DNA from: Phoebastria nigripes | Taxonomy: Eukaryota; Chordata; Aves; Procellariiformes; Diomedeidae | DNA length: 64,000 nt | NCBI GenBank assembly: GCA_035582835.1 | Contig: JAYKAV010000922.1 | Coordinates: 352,037 to 416,036 of the forward strand | Direction of reading: 5' to 3' | Part shown: piece after piece, positions 1 through 11,235 of the stretch | Numbering within the stretch: position 1 is the stretch's first letter | How the letters are laid out: each line of letters begins with the position of its first letter | Program-made: the position numbers and the translations under genes | Notes under the pieces: model-generated | What the model was told of the DNA's origin: nothing | Databases searched by the model: none | Seen by the model: the letters and a program-made list of their open reading frames with translations, nothing else

Positions 1-1451
1 CGCATCACTCTGGAAGCTTGTTAGGTTTTGGGTTTTTTTGGGTTTGTTTTTTTTTTCAGGCTAGAAGACTGTACTCCCCAGCCACTTTATAAGTTTGATT
101 TTAGGAAGTTGAGTAAAATAGTATGCTAATATCCAGTACTGGCAGCATCATTTTGCAGTACGTTAATTAGGCAACTGCTATATGTACCTCTGTAACAGTC
201 TTTCTATAAATACACTTCCGTTCAACTGCAAATTTTTGGCTCTGTACCCTGTGACATGCAGGAGGTCAGACTGAATGTTCCTACTGGCTCATTCTGGCAT
301 TCTATATAAAAGCCCATTCTCTTTTTCATTTCATATTTCAGCAGCTGTATAACAAAATTTTAAATTGATTAAGAACGCGGAAAATGCATAATGAAAAATA
401 TCATCCATCTCTGTGTTCAGGAGAGGTTATCTGACAAGCTATCTGGCAGTGTAAAAAACACAGTGCAGATCTTAATCGTGATAAAATACGTTTCAAGAGA
501 CAAAAAGATAGCTAGCTGGCTCTTATCCACAATAGTTGATGCCTGGTAATGGTTGGCACAGAATATACAGAGACCCTTGGAGCAGTGTCACTGCCTGTTA
601 CTACCAGCTGCTTGGCTATGGTCATGCATACTGAGAGGGACATAAAGAAGGAAACCAGGACATCCTTCTCCCATTAGAAGCATGGGTTATGTAACAGCAA
701 AATATTTAAATGATTTTAAAATAATGCAGTAGTAAAGAAATCTTTGTAAAGCACTCAGCACCAGAATACATAAGCTCTCAAATTAATTCCACTGTTGTGT
801 CAGTATCGAAACAGTTCCCAGTATTTGTATATGTCTGTACTGGCAATTTTACAGGGCCTCATACAGGAGACTATGCAACTAGGAAACAAAGTTCAGACCA
901 CTGGCTAAACAGCTCCCTCTAGTTATGCATTTAAACCAGTATGCTCAATTCAAAAGACTCTGTTCCAAGAATGAGCTCATACTACTTTCCTGTCAAAGGA
1001 GTTTTCAACATGTGAAGTGCTTGTAGCATGATGAGAAGCAACAAGAGCAGAGTCAACATTTTCAAGTATGACTGCTACAGGAGACCTGTGTGTATGTGAC
1101 CTAAACACATGTAGACTTATTTTTAGAAAACTGCTGTCCTTCACAGTAACATTTTTAAAATACAGGTTGCCTATATTTCACAAGAAAATCATCAGAAGAC
1201 AAGGTTATCAGTTTCTTTAAGTGTTCATAATTTCTGCAACTTCATAAAACTCTTTAATAAGGGGACTTCCATGGAGATAGAGAGTTCTTCCATTTTATAG
1301 GATTATGCAGCCTAGTTTAGGTGCACTGTCTTGGAAAAGTTGATATAAGTTACTATAACTTGACATCAAACTAAATTTATAATTTAATTAATTCCCAAAA
1401 GTAATACAGAAAGAGCTTGTAAGACTTGCATTACACTAGCTGTAAACTGAC
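1..1451. other. CCDC83 intron at left edge, no exon seen
   Basis: This stretch lies downstream (minus strand) of the last visible CCDC83 exon. I looked for the next coiled-coil exon on the minus strand and found no open, spliced continuation. An acceptor-like site near 1168 leads into stop codons. One copy of a diverged direct repeat sits at 1187-1290. The remainder is AT-rich, ordinary intron. Confidence 0.6.
1187..1290 (+). repeat. Diverged direct repeat, copy A
   Basis: This segment aligns by eye with 1632-1725. Shared blocks, in the same order, are TCAGAAGACAAG, TTAYCAG, ACTTCAT, TCTTTAATAA and a GG-GACTTYC-like end. Copy A lies in the intron downstream of the CCDC83 exon at 1452-1619 and copy B abuts the upstream side of that exon. 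It may be a local duplication or two copies of an old interspersed repeat. I do not recognise a family. Confidence 0.5.
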
Positions 1452-1619
1452 CTGTAGCCCTGTGAAGGTCATCTTTGACTTCCTTGATGTCTTTTTCTAG
1501 ATTCATAATCTTGTTAGCCTGTGTTTTACTTCCTACATTTTTGTACTCCAACCAATAATCCCTCTCACTCTGCTTTACTGAAAGTCTTTGGCCAGTTTCT
1601 TCAATTTGGGAGTGCAGAT
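1452..1619 (-). CDS. CCDC83: CCDC83 coding exon 4
   Basis: The acceptor is TTTTAATAG just right of 1619 and the donor is GTCAGT left of 1452. The 168-bp exon completes a split Asp codon and reads DLHSQIEETGQRLSV through the diagnostic WLEYKNVGS to a split Gly codon. It is the best-conserved segment of the gene in this window. The reading frame remains open past the 5' splice site on the genomic strand, so an uninterrupted ORF slightly overstates the exon. Confidence 0.9.
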
Positions 1620-4600
1620 CTATTAAAATAAGAACGTCAGAAGACAAGTAAATTACCAGCTTCTCAAACTGATACGACTTCATCAGATTCTTTAATAAAG
1701 GCACTTTCACTGGGATTGGAGAAAGAAGGGTGATTCTTCTACACTACAACACATTACAACATGATGGCTTCACATAGTGTCAAGGGCCACCATCATTGCT
1801 GAAAACAGCTTGATCCTATTCTGCCCAGGGGAGAGAAAGAGTCCTCACTGATATGTTCTAACCAAAGACACATGTGTTTCCCACTGAGAATCCCAGGGAT
1901 GGCAGCCAGAACATTCAACAATCAAAACTGGTCATTTTTGCTGCCATCAACAATTTTTTTTTAATCTTCCAGTGGAGCTAGTGCATAGGGCTTTCATGAG
2001 TTTCAACTCTATAGAAAAAATGAAGCCTCTATACTTGCACAGTCATATATATCACTTGGAAGGAACAGATTTACTTATAAGCCCTCCACAACCTCATACC
2101 ACGTTGAGAGAGCTTCATTTTGGAGAGGAAAAGCTTTATGCTTTTTATGCAANAAGGAAGTTGAATCTCTATATAAATGCAAAAAAAAGAACTCAAACAC
2201 AAATATGTAAACTGCAAACCACAGTTCCACAACTCACAACATACCTTTCAGAAGTTGTTCTTTGTCCTTAACATACTGCCATTTTGCTTTCAGTGACTCT
2301 TCCACATCATCCCGAGTTACAACCTCCTTTTTGTCTTGTTCTTTCTCCGCTTCTTCTATTTGTCTTAGTATGCGCCTGATGTGTGCCTGCTGTTCTTCCT
2401 TCAGAAGGTCATTCTGTGAAGGAACAATAGAAGAAAAGGCAAGTATTAAAACATTTTCAAATTAGTTTTNCAAGTGACAAACTTAAGTAATGAAGAAAAG
2501 TAAAATCTGACCTAGTGCCAGGATGCACTGCAAAAACACTCAGCTAAACACCTGTTCTTCATATTCNAAAAGGATGGAGTGGAAGGGAGAGTTTGCAAGT
2601 CTCAGAATTTTCTCAGTAACTTCAAGACCATTACAAGGAAATGAGAGACAAATGACTGCTGTACTTGGTGCAGCACATCAATAGTCCTCCATTGCCTGGA
2701 AAGAAAGTTCCTTGTGGGTCAATTTAATAACAATATTTATTTGTAGGAGTTATTTACTTCATGTCAACATTCTTCATGACAATGTACCACCTTCATGTAG
2801 AAATGTCATCAGACAATCAGGTCACTTGCATATAACCACAGCAGAGAGTCTTGTCAGAGCTGGAATTAGTTCTACCTACTGATTCCACAACTGTGATTAT
2901 AACCCCTTGCCATGACCCTCTCAAGTGACANTCAAATTATTTGAAATTACTGATCATGTATGTTTGCTCCCAAAGGATACCATATAGGACCAAATAACCA
3001 TACCAGCCAAACTGTAACAGTAACTATGCAGTAGAGAGAGTTTCAAGCATTCCTCACTTCTAGAAGGATTAGCTCTAAANCATGCAGAAACATTAAGCAG
3101 GAAACAAAGAATGGAGCTCAAAGAACTGTCAAAACATGGGTAAATTAAACAAATAGCACTTCAAGCATGCCCTGAATTACCTTGCACAGCCTAAAANATG
3201 AAGGAGTCCTTGAGAGACCATGAACTAGCAGCAAATTGGGGGAATAATCATAAGAGACTTCAGATGTCTGCAGAGAGAANAGCCAAATGCCACTTCCACT
3301 GATAGTTAAGGCCACAGATGAAACAGCACCCAGGCTTCAGGACCGAAAGGAACACCAAGGAAAGCTAAACAGATGGCTACTTACAAAAGCAGGGCAAGTA
3401 TCAGGCATGGGAAGGACAAAGAGACATTGTTTGTTTCAATGTTTCACTGCTATAGGAAGTGCAGGCTGCAACATTATTTAATCACATGATCCAGTTTAAG
3501 GATTTTTGAGCAATTTGAATTCATTTCATTAGGTGACTGTATATATATCCACTTTCAAAGCTCACTGCTCTCAGTCATCAGATGCCATATTACGGTTCTT
3601 TATATATAGTTCTTTATACACAGTTCATAGATAAGGTTCTTTAAAGTGTCACTCAGGTGTGATCAGTAGTTACATAACCTTGTTCTAAAAATGACCCAAC
3701 AAAACTCTTAATCCACAAGAAAGTGAGTCCTCATCAAGCAGTGCTAAAAATTGCACCTAGACAATTGTGTGATGCTCCTTCTTCTTTGTTCAGTTTTCAT
3801 TGTAACTAAGTTTGCAGGAACAACTAAACTCTTACAGAAATCTGTGCAATTCCATTACCTCAGAAGTAAACCAAAGAAGGTCAGCAAACCTCAATACTTG
3901 GTTAGATCTGCTAATACTGCTGACAAAAATGAAGTTAATGCCATTTATTCTTTGTGTGTGCAAATATTGAGGAATATTTGCAGGATTGTTTAAAAAGGCA
4001 CATCTGAATGTACTACAGTAAAGTTACCTACTGAAAGGGGGCTTGCTGTCCTATGTTTGCTGCAGAGTAAGATTAAATACTTAGGCAGTTACTGAGGATC
4101 TAATGTGCATTGGAAAACACCTTCACTGAACTCACTTTACCTTACTGCTGTGACCTATTCCGCAATGTTCTACTCCTGCAGCTCCTTTTTTGCATGGTTA
4201 TATTTAGGACATTTATGCTTTATGTCACATTTAATTCAGGTAACATTTTAACTTTTAGCACATAAAGTGACTCACTAACTCTAGTTTCATTGANTGCAAG
4301 AAATTCACTGCAATGACTATTTTCAGTGAATGTAGTATTAGGATTAAAAGAATAAAATTGAATCTGTGAGTTAAAATAGCACATATAAAATGTGTTGGGA
4401 GAAGGATGCATGGTCACTTACTCTTTCATGATATTCTCTGTTCTTTTTTTCCACTTGTTTCAGATCAAACAAAACCTGACCAATTGCTGCTTCTTTTGTC
4501 TCAATTCTGTGGAGAAAGAGTAAAGGAAGAGAAGTTCTTACAAAAACAGAAGAGAGAGGAATGTCATTTAAGCTAGATTAGATACAAATACTACTGAAAT

Positions 4601-7525
4601 GTTTATTTTCGTATCATATTGCTTGACTCATTTGGGTAGATACCACTGTCCACTTACTACGCATAAAGAAATGATTTCNCATATACATCTGGACCTTCAT
4701 GTTAGTTTGGATCTCATACCCCTACTGAGAAACAGACTCCCTGATTATACTGTTCCTTTATAACCACTAGGGAGGATTAAGCTGATTTATTCTTTCTGGA
4801 TGTGGTTTAGCTGACCTATTGCACAGGTCTCTNTTAGAACAAGATTATTTGTGCTCCAGAAATATTTATTACTCACCATTCACTATAGAGGAAGCCTAGG
4901 CAACTCACTCAGACATAGGTCAGATGAAATCCCAAACTGGAGAATTAAATGGGATTCAATTCTTCTGAAAATGTGGTTTGTTGAGCTTCATAAACTGCCT
5001 TTGTACACCAAGAACTTGTTAGCCTTTAAGAAGCGCTAATGGAATAGGGACTGCAGCCCGAGTAGTATCCTTTAAGTATGTTTATACATTTTTGTCAAAG
5101 GACTAGCTCACTGCTTTCACAATTTTCATAGACTACTTGTCATCCTTTTTGCCACAGCTGTAAAATAAGTATTTTTTTCTGGTGTTTTCTAGAATGAGAA
5201 ACGCTGGATTGCAAATGGTGTCTATTTGCAAAATTCTCTGTAATCTTTCCCTCTGTTCCTGGAATTCATTCACCATACGGCACAATAGAGGCCAGTATTA
5301 CAATTATCACAGTATCTTTTACTGTTTCAAAAGCTATTGTTCCTTGAGTTTTTGTTTTGGGNTTTTTTTGCCCCTCCCTATTGTATTAAGTTGTTTTAAA
5401 AGAAGATCATTTTTTCCTGGCTAAGTTTGGATCACTCAGTCATGCAAATTGCAGGTTACTAGATTTGCATTCTCTGGTGTCAATGTGCTCCAAGGTATTC
5501 TTCAGGTTTTCCATTAAGTACAAGGATATTAGTTAGAGACTAGAACAGACATATGGGGGTATGGTGATGATGACTACAGCAAAAATATATCACTTATTAG
5601 ACAGAGGTGACAGCTTGGCCACACAGTGTGACCTCCTAAATTACCTGCCATATTAAACCATTTCTGTGTTTTGAATACTGATGCTGATCTTAATTTCTGC
5701 TACTTTGAGGTTTTCCATGAAGTGGCAGTCTATATCTGTCACTTTGTTAATGTCAAAAATTTATATGAGTAGAATTTGCTATTTTGTCTGCTACATATTG
5801 GAACTTTCCTCTTTAGATTATTTTTCTATGGTATTTGTCAGATTAAAGCTACAGAACAGCTAGACCGATGATTCCTTTGATACTATTTTTCTCAACTCTG
5901 CATACTAGGTTTCATTGAGACGATTTAATCATCTAGAAACAACACTCCTCTCCAGNACCATGACAGTTTTGTCATTCATCTATAGAATGTTACTAGGGCA
6001 AGTAATTCACGGGATTGTTGTTCCTAACCAATCCTGAAACAGAAAACTGTACTGAAAATGCAAAATAACAAACTCGCTATGAACAGCAACCATTCTTCAA
6101 TGTACAGAAGAAAATGCAGGAACAGAAGTTAAATAAATACTACATATTTGATAAATCCTAAAGCGGAATGTGACAGATATTCACTTGTATGATTATGCTG
6201 CTTTGTTCAATCAAGTGGTATAGAGAAGTTATAGATTACAGAGGTGATGAGAGAGAGGGAAAGAGAGAGCAAGCGGGAAAGAGAGGAGAGAGGGAGAAAG
6301 ATAAAGACAGAAAGAAAAATACTTTTCTTCCCTTTTTCCCCTACTGTTGCTGTAGAAACTAAATATCCTGTGTCAGTACAGCACCCATTTCAGTGGAAGA
6401 CTCTTCAGAAAAATGAGTCATTTGCTTGGATATTTGAATATGCATAACAATAATTTTATCAGAAAGCAGTGAGGTTTTTTTCTCAGCCTAGTAACACAGT
6501 TTGCTTGTTTCTTAGCAAAATAGATAGGTTGGTTTGTTGACTTTCTGTGAGTGATATGATTCAGCTACATCTGGTCTATTTCACTATGGAAACTTGTACT
6601 CTGTTCTTTGTAAAATGAAACAGAAAATCCCACATAAACCCTGAAACTAGTATAGATGTCACTAGAACTATATGTCATTGCTCTTCAGTTTCCTTACCCC
6701 GCTTTTCATTTCTACACCAAGGCACTACTCCTTGCTCCCTAAATGCTGATAATTGTTGAATATTGGACGCTGTTGAGGTTTTTCCCTTTCAATTTCTGTC
6801 TCTTTGATAAAGGTCACAAAGCTTAATTTTTCTCCTTTTAATCATCTACTCAAGAGATTGGAGACCAAAAAAATTGGACTATTTTGTAACTACTTCAGAT
6901 ATTCCCCTCTTGGCTTTTATTTTTCTCTGCTTGATTTTAAGAGACCTTTAAGTTATCCCTCCTTTATTTTCAAAATAAAACACTTTCCTTTGTACTTCGC
7001 TCTCAGCTGCGCCAAGGGAGCAAACTGTAGGTCTTGAGGTTCTGGCTAGTGACTACATGCCTCTGTGAACACCAAGGAATCCTAAAAAATACAATCAATC
7101 AAATGCGATCTTGCAACTTCAGAGTATGCTGATCAAAAGCTTGCTACCAACAGACAAAAATGTGGGGGATTTTTGTTTTTAATAAAACTCTTTTTCCCAA
7201 GTTATAACCTAACAGCATAAAATTATTTCTGACCCACTTAAATGCTTTCTTATAGGTATAGTTTAAAAAGTGTATATTTCCAAAATAGCCTTGAAAACCC
7301 AAATCAAGAACACAAAAGAACAGTACACAACTGCCACAGTCAATCAGCTCAGGCTCTGAATTGGATAAGTTGTCTTTGTTATCTGCTTTATCTGTTCACA
7401 TATTCTATGTGAGTGAAAAGTTGAATATATTAAACCTACTGAAATTCTAGTAAGGCTTCTGGGAAAGCTGATTCAGGTTCTGTAAGTTGCTCTTCTGGTT
7501 GCTCCTCTTTCTTCTTCTCTTCCAT
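1452..7525 (-). CDS. CCDC83: Coiled-coil domain containing 83, N-terminal part (4 coding exons, runs off left edge)
   Basis: Four minus-strand exons (7525-7440, 4506-4422, 2413-2245, 1619-1452) join without a frame break into 169 codons plus one base. The protein begins MEEKKKEEQPEEQ and contains ALLEFQIETKEA, EYHERNDLLKEEQ, VVTRDDVEESLKAKW and DYWLEYKNVGS. These align with my recollection of vertebrate CCDC83, where equivalents include KYHER, VVTREDVEEA and the EYW-EYKNVGS core. Composition is Glu/Lys-rich and heptad-like, as expected for a long coiled coil; there is no signal peptide or membrane segment. The human protein is a little over 400 residues, so roughly the N-terminal 40% is here. 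All junctions are GT-AG. Divergent orientation to SYTL2 agrees with the human order. Its molecular role is poorly defined. Confidence 0.9.
1632..1725 (+). repeat. Diverged direct repeat, copy B
   Basis: Partner of 1187-1290, about 440 bp away in the same orientation. It starts about 12 bp beyond the acceptor of the exon ending at 1619, so the intronic sequence next to that acceptor is part of the duplicated segment. The exon itself is not visibly duplicated. Confidence 0.5.
2245..2413 (-). CDS. CCDC83: CCDC83 coding exon 3
   Basis: The acceptor is CCTTCACAG and the donor is GTATGT, both on the minus strand. The 169-bp exon starts in phase 0 and encodes NDLLKEEQQAHIRRIL, then the VVTRDDVEESLKAKWQYV block, ending in KEQLLK plus one base. 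The VVTR-DVEE-K-KW pattern is characteristic of CCDC83. Confidence 0.92.
2414..4421. other. CCDC83 intron between coding exons 2 and 3
   Basis: About 2 kb of AT-rich intron with several single unknown bases (e.g. 2470, 2567, 2931). Short open frames here, such as plus-strand 3287-3481, have no splice context or recognisable protein features. No repeat family is recognised. Confidence 0.6.
4422..4506 (-). CDS. CCDC83: CCDC83 coding exon 2
   Basis: The acceptor is CTTTCTCCACAG and the donor is the strong GTAAGT. The 85-bp exon contributes the last base of a Gln codon and then IETKEAAIGQVLFDLKQVEK through EYHER. It joins in phase to the exon ending at 7440 and to the phase-0 exon beginning at 2413. 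Confidence 0.9.
4507..7439. other. CCDC83 intron between coding exons 1 and 2, with a purine tract
   Basis: A 2.9-kb AT-rich intron. The plus strand is nearly pure purine from about 6249 to 6320 (GA/GGA/GAAA units), a simple-sequence tract. No exon or recognisable transposon is seen elsewhere. Confidence 0.6.
7440..7525 (-). CDS. CCDC83: CCDC83 first coding exon (start codon)
   Basis: The start ATG is at 7525-7523 (minus strand) with -3 A (AGC ATG G), and gives MEEKKKEEQPEEQLTEPE up to the conserved EALLEF motif. The exon ends two bases into a Gln codon before donor GTAGGT, completed by the exon starting at 4506. The exon probably extends 5' to 7557, where TTTTAG follows a long pyrimidine tract, so this would be exon 2 with about 32 bp of 5' UTR and a separate non-coding exon 1. 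Confidence 0.88.
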
Positions 7526-7557
7526 GCTTTTTGTTGTACTTGTGTTAGAAGTTAGAT

Positions 7558-7610
7558 CTAAAAGGAGGAAAGGGCAAGCAGAAAAGAAGAAGGGGAAAAA
7601 AAAAAAAAAA
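7558..7610 (-). promoter_or_regulatory. 3' splice site and polypyrimidine tract before the CCDC83 start exon
   Basis: On the minus strand a T15 run (7610-7596) leads into a C/T-rich stretch ending CCTTTTAG at 7558. This is a strong acceptor signal. It implies that transcription starts further upstream and that the ATG-bearing exon is spliced to a 5' non-coding exon. Confidence 0.65.
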
Positions 7611-10259
7611 GATAAATGAATGATTTACAAAATGTCATATGTTCACCAGCCTTTGTGACTTGTGGCAAGTTCTTAACAGTTCTAAAATACACAAAACAAG
7701 ATGTTTTGTTGACAACAATAATCCTGCCAGCACTCAGGCCCATGTTTTTGGGACATCCTGAAGTGTTGTCCTGAGTAAAGATATGTTCATGAACAGTGGC
7801 CTCTATCACCAGTTACTCATTGCACCCCTTGCTGTGGGCTGTGTTTTACATTCTTGCAAATCAGACAAGCAGTTGTTTCTTTTCCAGTCCTTTGTCTCTG
7901 TTTCTTTATCAGGCTTGTTTAATATGCATCTCTTTCCCTCTCCTTCTGTTCTCCTTGCACTATGAATATTTGCCTTTCACTGCAACTCTGATATCAGTTT
8001 TCGTTGTCAGTGCTGGAACAAAACCACTCTCTGAAGCGATATGCATGTCAGCAGTATTCCCTGGGCATGTTGTCACAACTAAAATTTCTTTACTGAAAGA
8101 GTGGTTAAGCATTGGAACAGGCTGCCCAGGGAAGTGGTGGAGTCACCATCCCTGGAAGTATTTAAAAGACGTGTAGATGAGGCGCTTAGGGACATGGTTT
8201 AGTGGGCATGGTGGTGTTGGGTTGATGGTTGGACTTGATGATCTTAGAGGTCTTTTCCAACCTTAATGATTCTATGATTCTATGGTTCTATGAACTACCA
8301 ACCTCAGAATTCAACTGACAATGAATAGTTCTGTAATGGAACTGATAGCATATGCTACATAAAATAAAAAAGTCACAAGAAAAGGGCACTTACAAAGATT
8401 CCTCATTTTTAACGGTCACATAATCAAATGCCAAAACCAGACTAGTTCATATAACATAGGAGGTTTTATTACTGAATGAGTAGAAACNTTGTATATAACC
8501 CGTTTTCATATTAAACTGCTTTTCTGAATTCAAGTTCTGAATTCTAACAATTATCACTCTAATAGCTAAAATTGATACCAACTTGTTCTCTGACTAAATA
8601 CAGCAGAATGGATACTTTTCCTATTAAAACGAGCACAAGGAAACAGAAAAACAGTGGAAAGCCACATAGCAAGCCTGCCAAATCGATGTAAAATCAAGGG
8701 AATGAAGTTAAACCAACTATCGACAGATGCACTCTAATCCATATGCTGGCGCATGCCTTCTCGCTGCACTCACCATACCCTGAAGCAAGGCAATGTCAGC
8801 TTTCTGTATACAAAATAACTTTCTACCCTAAATGAGTAGTTGATGCCTGCTGATGAAACAAGTGAGGGTGCTGAGGGCAGGCAGTGTGCTGTGTATTGCA
8901 GAAAGGCATGTAAAAGGAATGCTCACTGTGTGACAGGTCTACAAGGTAAGTGAAAGAAAGGGTAAACATACCTTGGAGTCTATGTCCCCACGCAGCTCCT
9001 TAGACCTTGGAATATCTTTCTCATAGTGTTTTATCCAGAAGAATTTTACTCCCACTCTGTTGGAAACCTGCTTGTGCAGATTTTGTCTGTTCTGCTGCTG
9101 AAGAAAAGTTCATGCTCATAGGGACAGTTATCTGGACCTGTCAGTCACCGTCTTCGCACCACCTGATTATTTACGTTGCAGAGACAGCTAATTCCGTTCA
9201 CAGAAATGCGGAATATTCTGACTCCCACCAGCAATGTCTTGAACTTCTGAAGTGTCCCAGATCAAAGTTTTAATGGTTGCTACACATTAGTAAACTACTT
9301 CTACTGTGGAACTTCGACACAATCATGCCTGTGTCACAGTGTCACCGCATGACTGCAGTAAACCTTACTGACATCCAAGAAAAAATCCTTTTGTACCTGA
9401 GCATCCACTTCAGCCTGAAGCCATATTAACTCCTTAATATTCAAACACAACCTTTGCAGATACCAATTCAAGTTAAGCTTCAGTTTATTGCATACAGTAT
9501 TTTTCATGAAAATTTTAAAAATGCTAAACACAAGGATTTGTTGTAAGATTGAGATTTTAAAAAAAGACCAAGTGAATTAAGAAAAAATCTCACTGAGACA
9601 GGAAGTTAGGTACTTAGCTCCCTAGACCCCTTGAAATTTCCAGCCTAAATACACAAGTGCAGGACATATTTTTTAAGTATAAAAAAGAATCTGTCATCCT
9701 TCTTCAGTGCAGAATTAACTGGGGTGGTATTGATTCCGCTTTCACTTGAGCATTTATTTTACTGATTTTCCTCAGAAATGGAAGATCACTGCAGCAATCC
9801 CTAACTTTTTTTTTTAATTATTTCTGTCCTTTCCACTAAATGGACAATCAAATCCCCTGCTTAAAACTGGATACAAACGGAAACATTTTGAGCAGCAGTA
9901 CTTCGCAAAGGTTTTGGGGTTTTTTTGGAACTCCAGCCCCAGGTGAGCTCCAGTGATATATTTATTAAATTCTTCCTGTGCAGGAGCAACAAGAAAGCCT
10001 CCAAGCTGTTCAACAAGGTAAAAAAAAACATACTATAATAACAGATTTGCTGGATTTTGCAAACCATAGAAAATACACACATGAGAGAGAAGGGAACATA
10101 CTTAGGGGAACTAAGAATTGACTGCAGATTTTAAACCAGCAGGAAAACATTTGCAGAGGGCAAGATTTATTTCTTATCCCAAACAAATAAATCATGAGCC
10201 ATAACTCTTGACAGACCTCCACTATCGCTACCAGCACTTTCTCAATCAATAACTACACT
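7611..10259. other. CCDC83 5' intron, apart from one CR1 copy
   Basis: AT-rich sequence between the start exon and the CpG-island promoter. It contains the CR1 3' end at 8082-8294. I saw no further exons. Overlapping short frames near 7783-8176 and 9007-9273 are not supported by splice sites or protein signatures. Confidence 0.55.
8082..8294 (+). mobile_element. CR1 LINE, 3' end fragment
   Basis: Contains the standard avian CR1 3' region in order: GGAACAGGCTGCCCAGGGAA, GGGACATGGTTTAGTGG, GTTGGACTTGATGATCTTAG, AGGTCTTTTCCAACC and a tail of ATTCTATG-type octamers. It is 5'-truncated, as is usual for CR1, and lies antisense within the CCDC83 5' intron. No coding capacity. Confidence 0.95.
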
Positions 10260-11235
10260 GCCATTACATCCTTAGAAGAAGCAAGCAGATCCCAGACACT
10301 GCGACCCAACTACTGTGACTTTCTAGACACTCATTGCAGGGACCAGCTGTATGGCAGCTCACCATTCACATGAGCTCAATCGCTATCACCAGTGCCATCC
10401 ACACCAGCACTTGCACTCACACTATTACCCCTGTACCTCAAGCAGCTGCGTCATCAGTAGCCTCCGCTCCCTCAGTCCCCATCAATAATTACCTCAGCAC
10501 TCTGCAGCCACACCGTAACCCCTTCCCAATCTCCAAAGCAGGCTAACAACTCCCTCTGCCCTCAATCCCTTCCTGCATGTCCCTTGCACATATTCCCCGC
10601 TACCCCCTTCATCACCAGACATCTCAGTGGACAAAGCTGGGCCACCCCTCACAGTGTCCAGAGCCTCCCTGTCCGCAGCCATCAGACCCCACTGGTACTG
10701 TCACTCCATGCCATACTGTCCCCCACCACCTCTGAGCACCCACCACCAAAGAGTTCCCTATACGGCCAAGCTTTGAGCTATCTCCCCTCACCCCGCCACC
10801 ACCCACACCCAAGTCCCCCTCATGGCCCTGAGCACCCGCGCCCCCCCGCCCTCAAGGCCTAAACGGTCACCACCGCATCCCCCCGCCACCCAGTCACCAT
10901 CCGTACCCCTGTTGCACCCACACACTGTTTCTACTCCGCGGCAGCCTCCCCGTCCCTTCCGCCGGCCCCGCCGCTCCCGGCCCCTCGGCCGGGCCGCGGG
11001 CGGCGGTCAGTCAGGGCCTACCTCGCGCCACCGCGACGCCAACGGCTGCCGGTCGCCAAGGCAACGGGAGCCCCCGCCCCTCCCCGCCCCCGGCGCGTTG
11101 CGAGGGGCAGCGGCGCCCTCTGGCGGCGGCGCGTGCCATCTGCCGCCGGGGGAAAAGCCCGCGAAAAGCGCCCGGCCGTCCCTCGGCGGGGAGCGCGGCC
11201 CGCACCCGAGGTGTGAGGAAGCCATCGCTGCGGGG
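10260..11235 (-). promoter_or_regulatory. CpG-island promoter of CCDC83 and its C-rich flank
   Basis: CpG density rises sharply from about 10,930 to 11,230 (GCCGGCCCCGCCGC, CGGGCCGCGGGCGGCGG). This is the only island upstream of the CCDC83 start exon. A GAG|GTAGG donor at 11,022 on the minus strand could end a non-coding exon 1. An RFX X-box lies at 11,052-11,065. From about 10,260 to 10,950 the plus strand is strongly C-rich and G-poor, meaning the transcript would be G-rich just downstream of the inferred start. Proline- or arginine-rich open frames here are products of base composition. The exact start site cannot be read from sequence. Confidence 0.65.
11052..11065. promoter_or_regulatory. 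RFX X-box motif
   Basis: GTCGCC-AA-GGCAAC matches the palindromic RFX consensus GTNRCC(N0-3)RGYAAC at every defined base. It lies 30 bp upstream of the candidate exon-1 donor of CCDC83 in the CpG island. RFX factors drive ciliary and spermatogenic genes, fitting a coiled-coil protein expressed in such cells. Occupancy is inferred. Confidence 0.6.

Noticed and set aside
1141..1186. Possible further CCDC83 exon after an acceptor-like TGAAATATAG on the minus strand
   Set aside because: The following sequence hits a stop within ten codons in the required frame and does not continue the coiled coil.
2262..2465. 67-codon plus-strand Ser-rich ORF
   Set aside because: It is the antisense shadow of the CCDC83 exon at 2245-2413.
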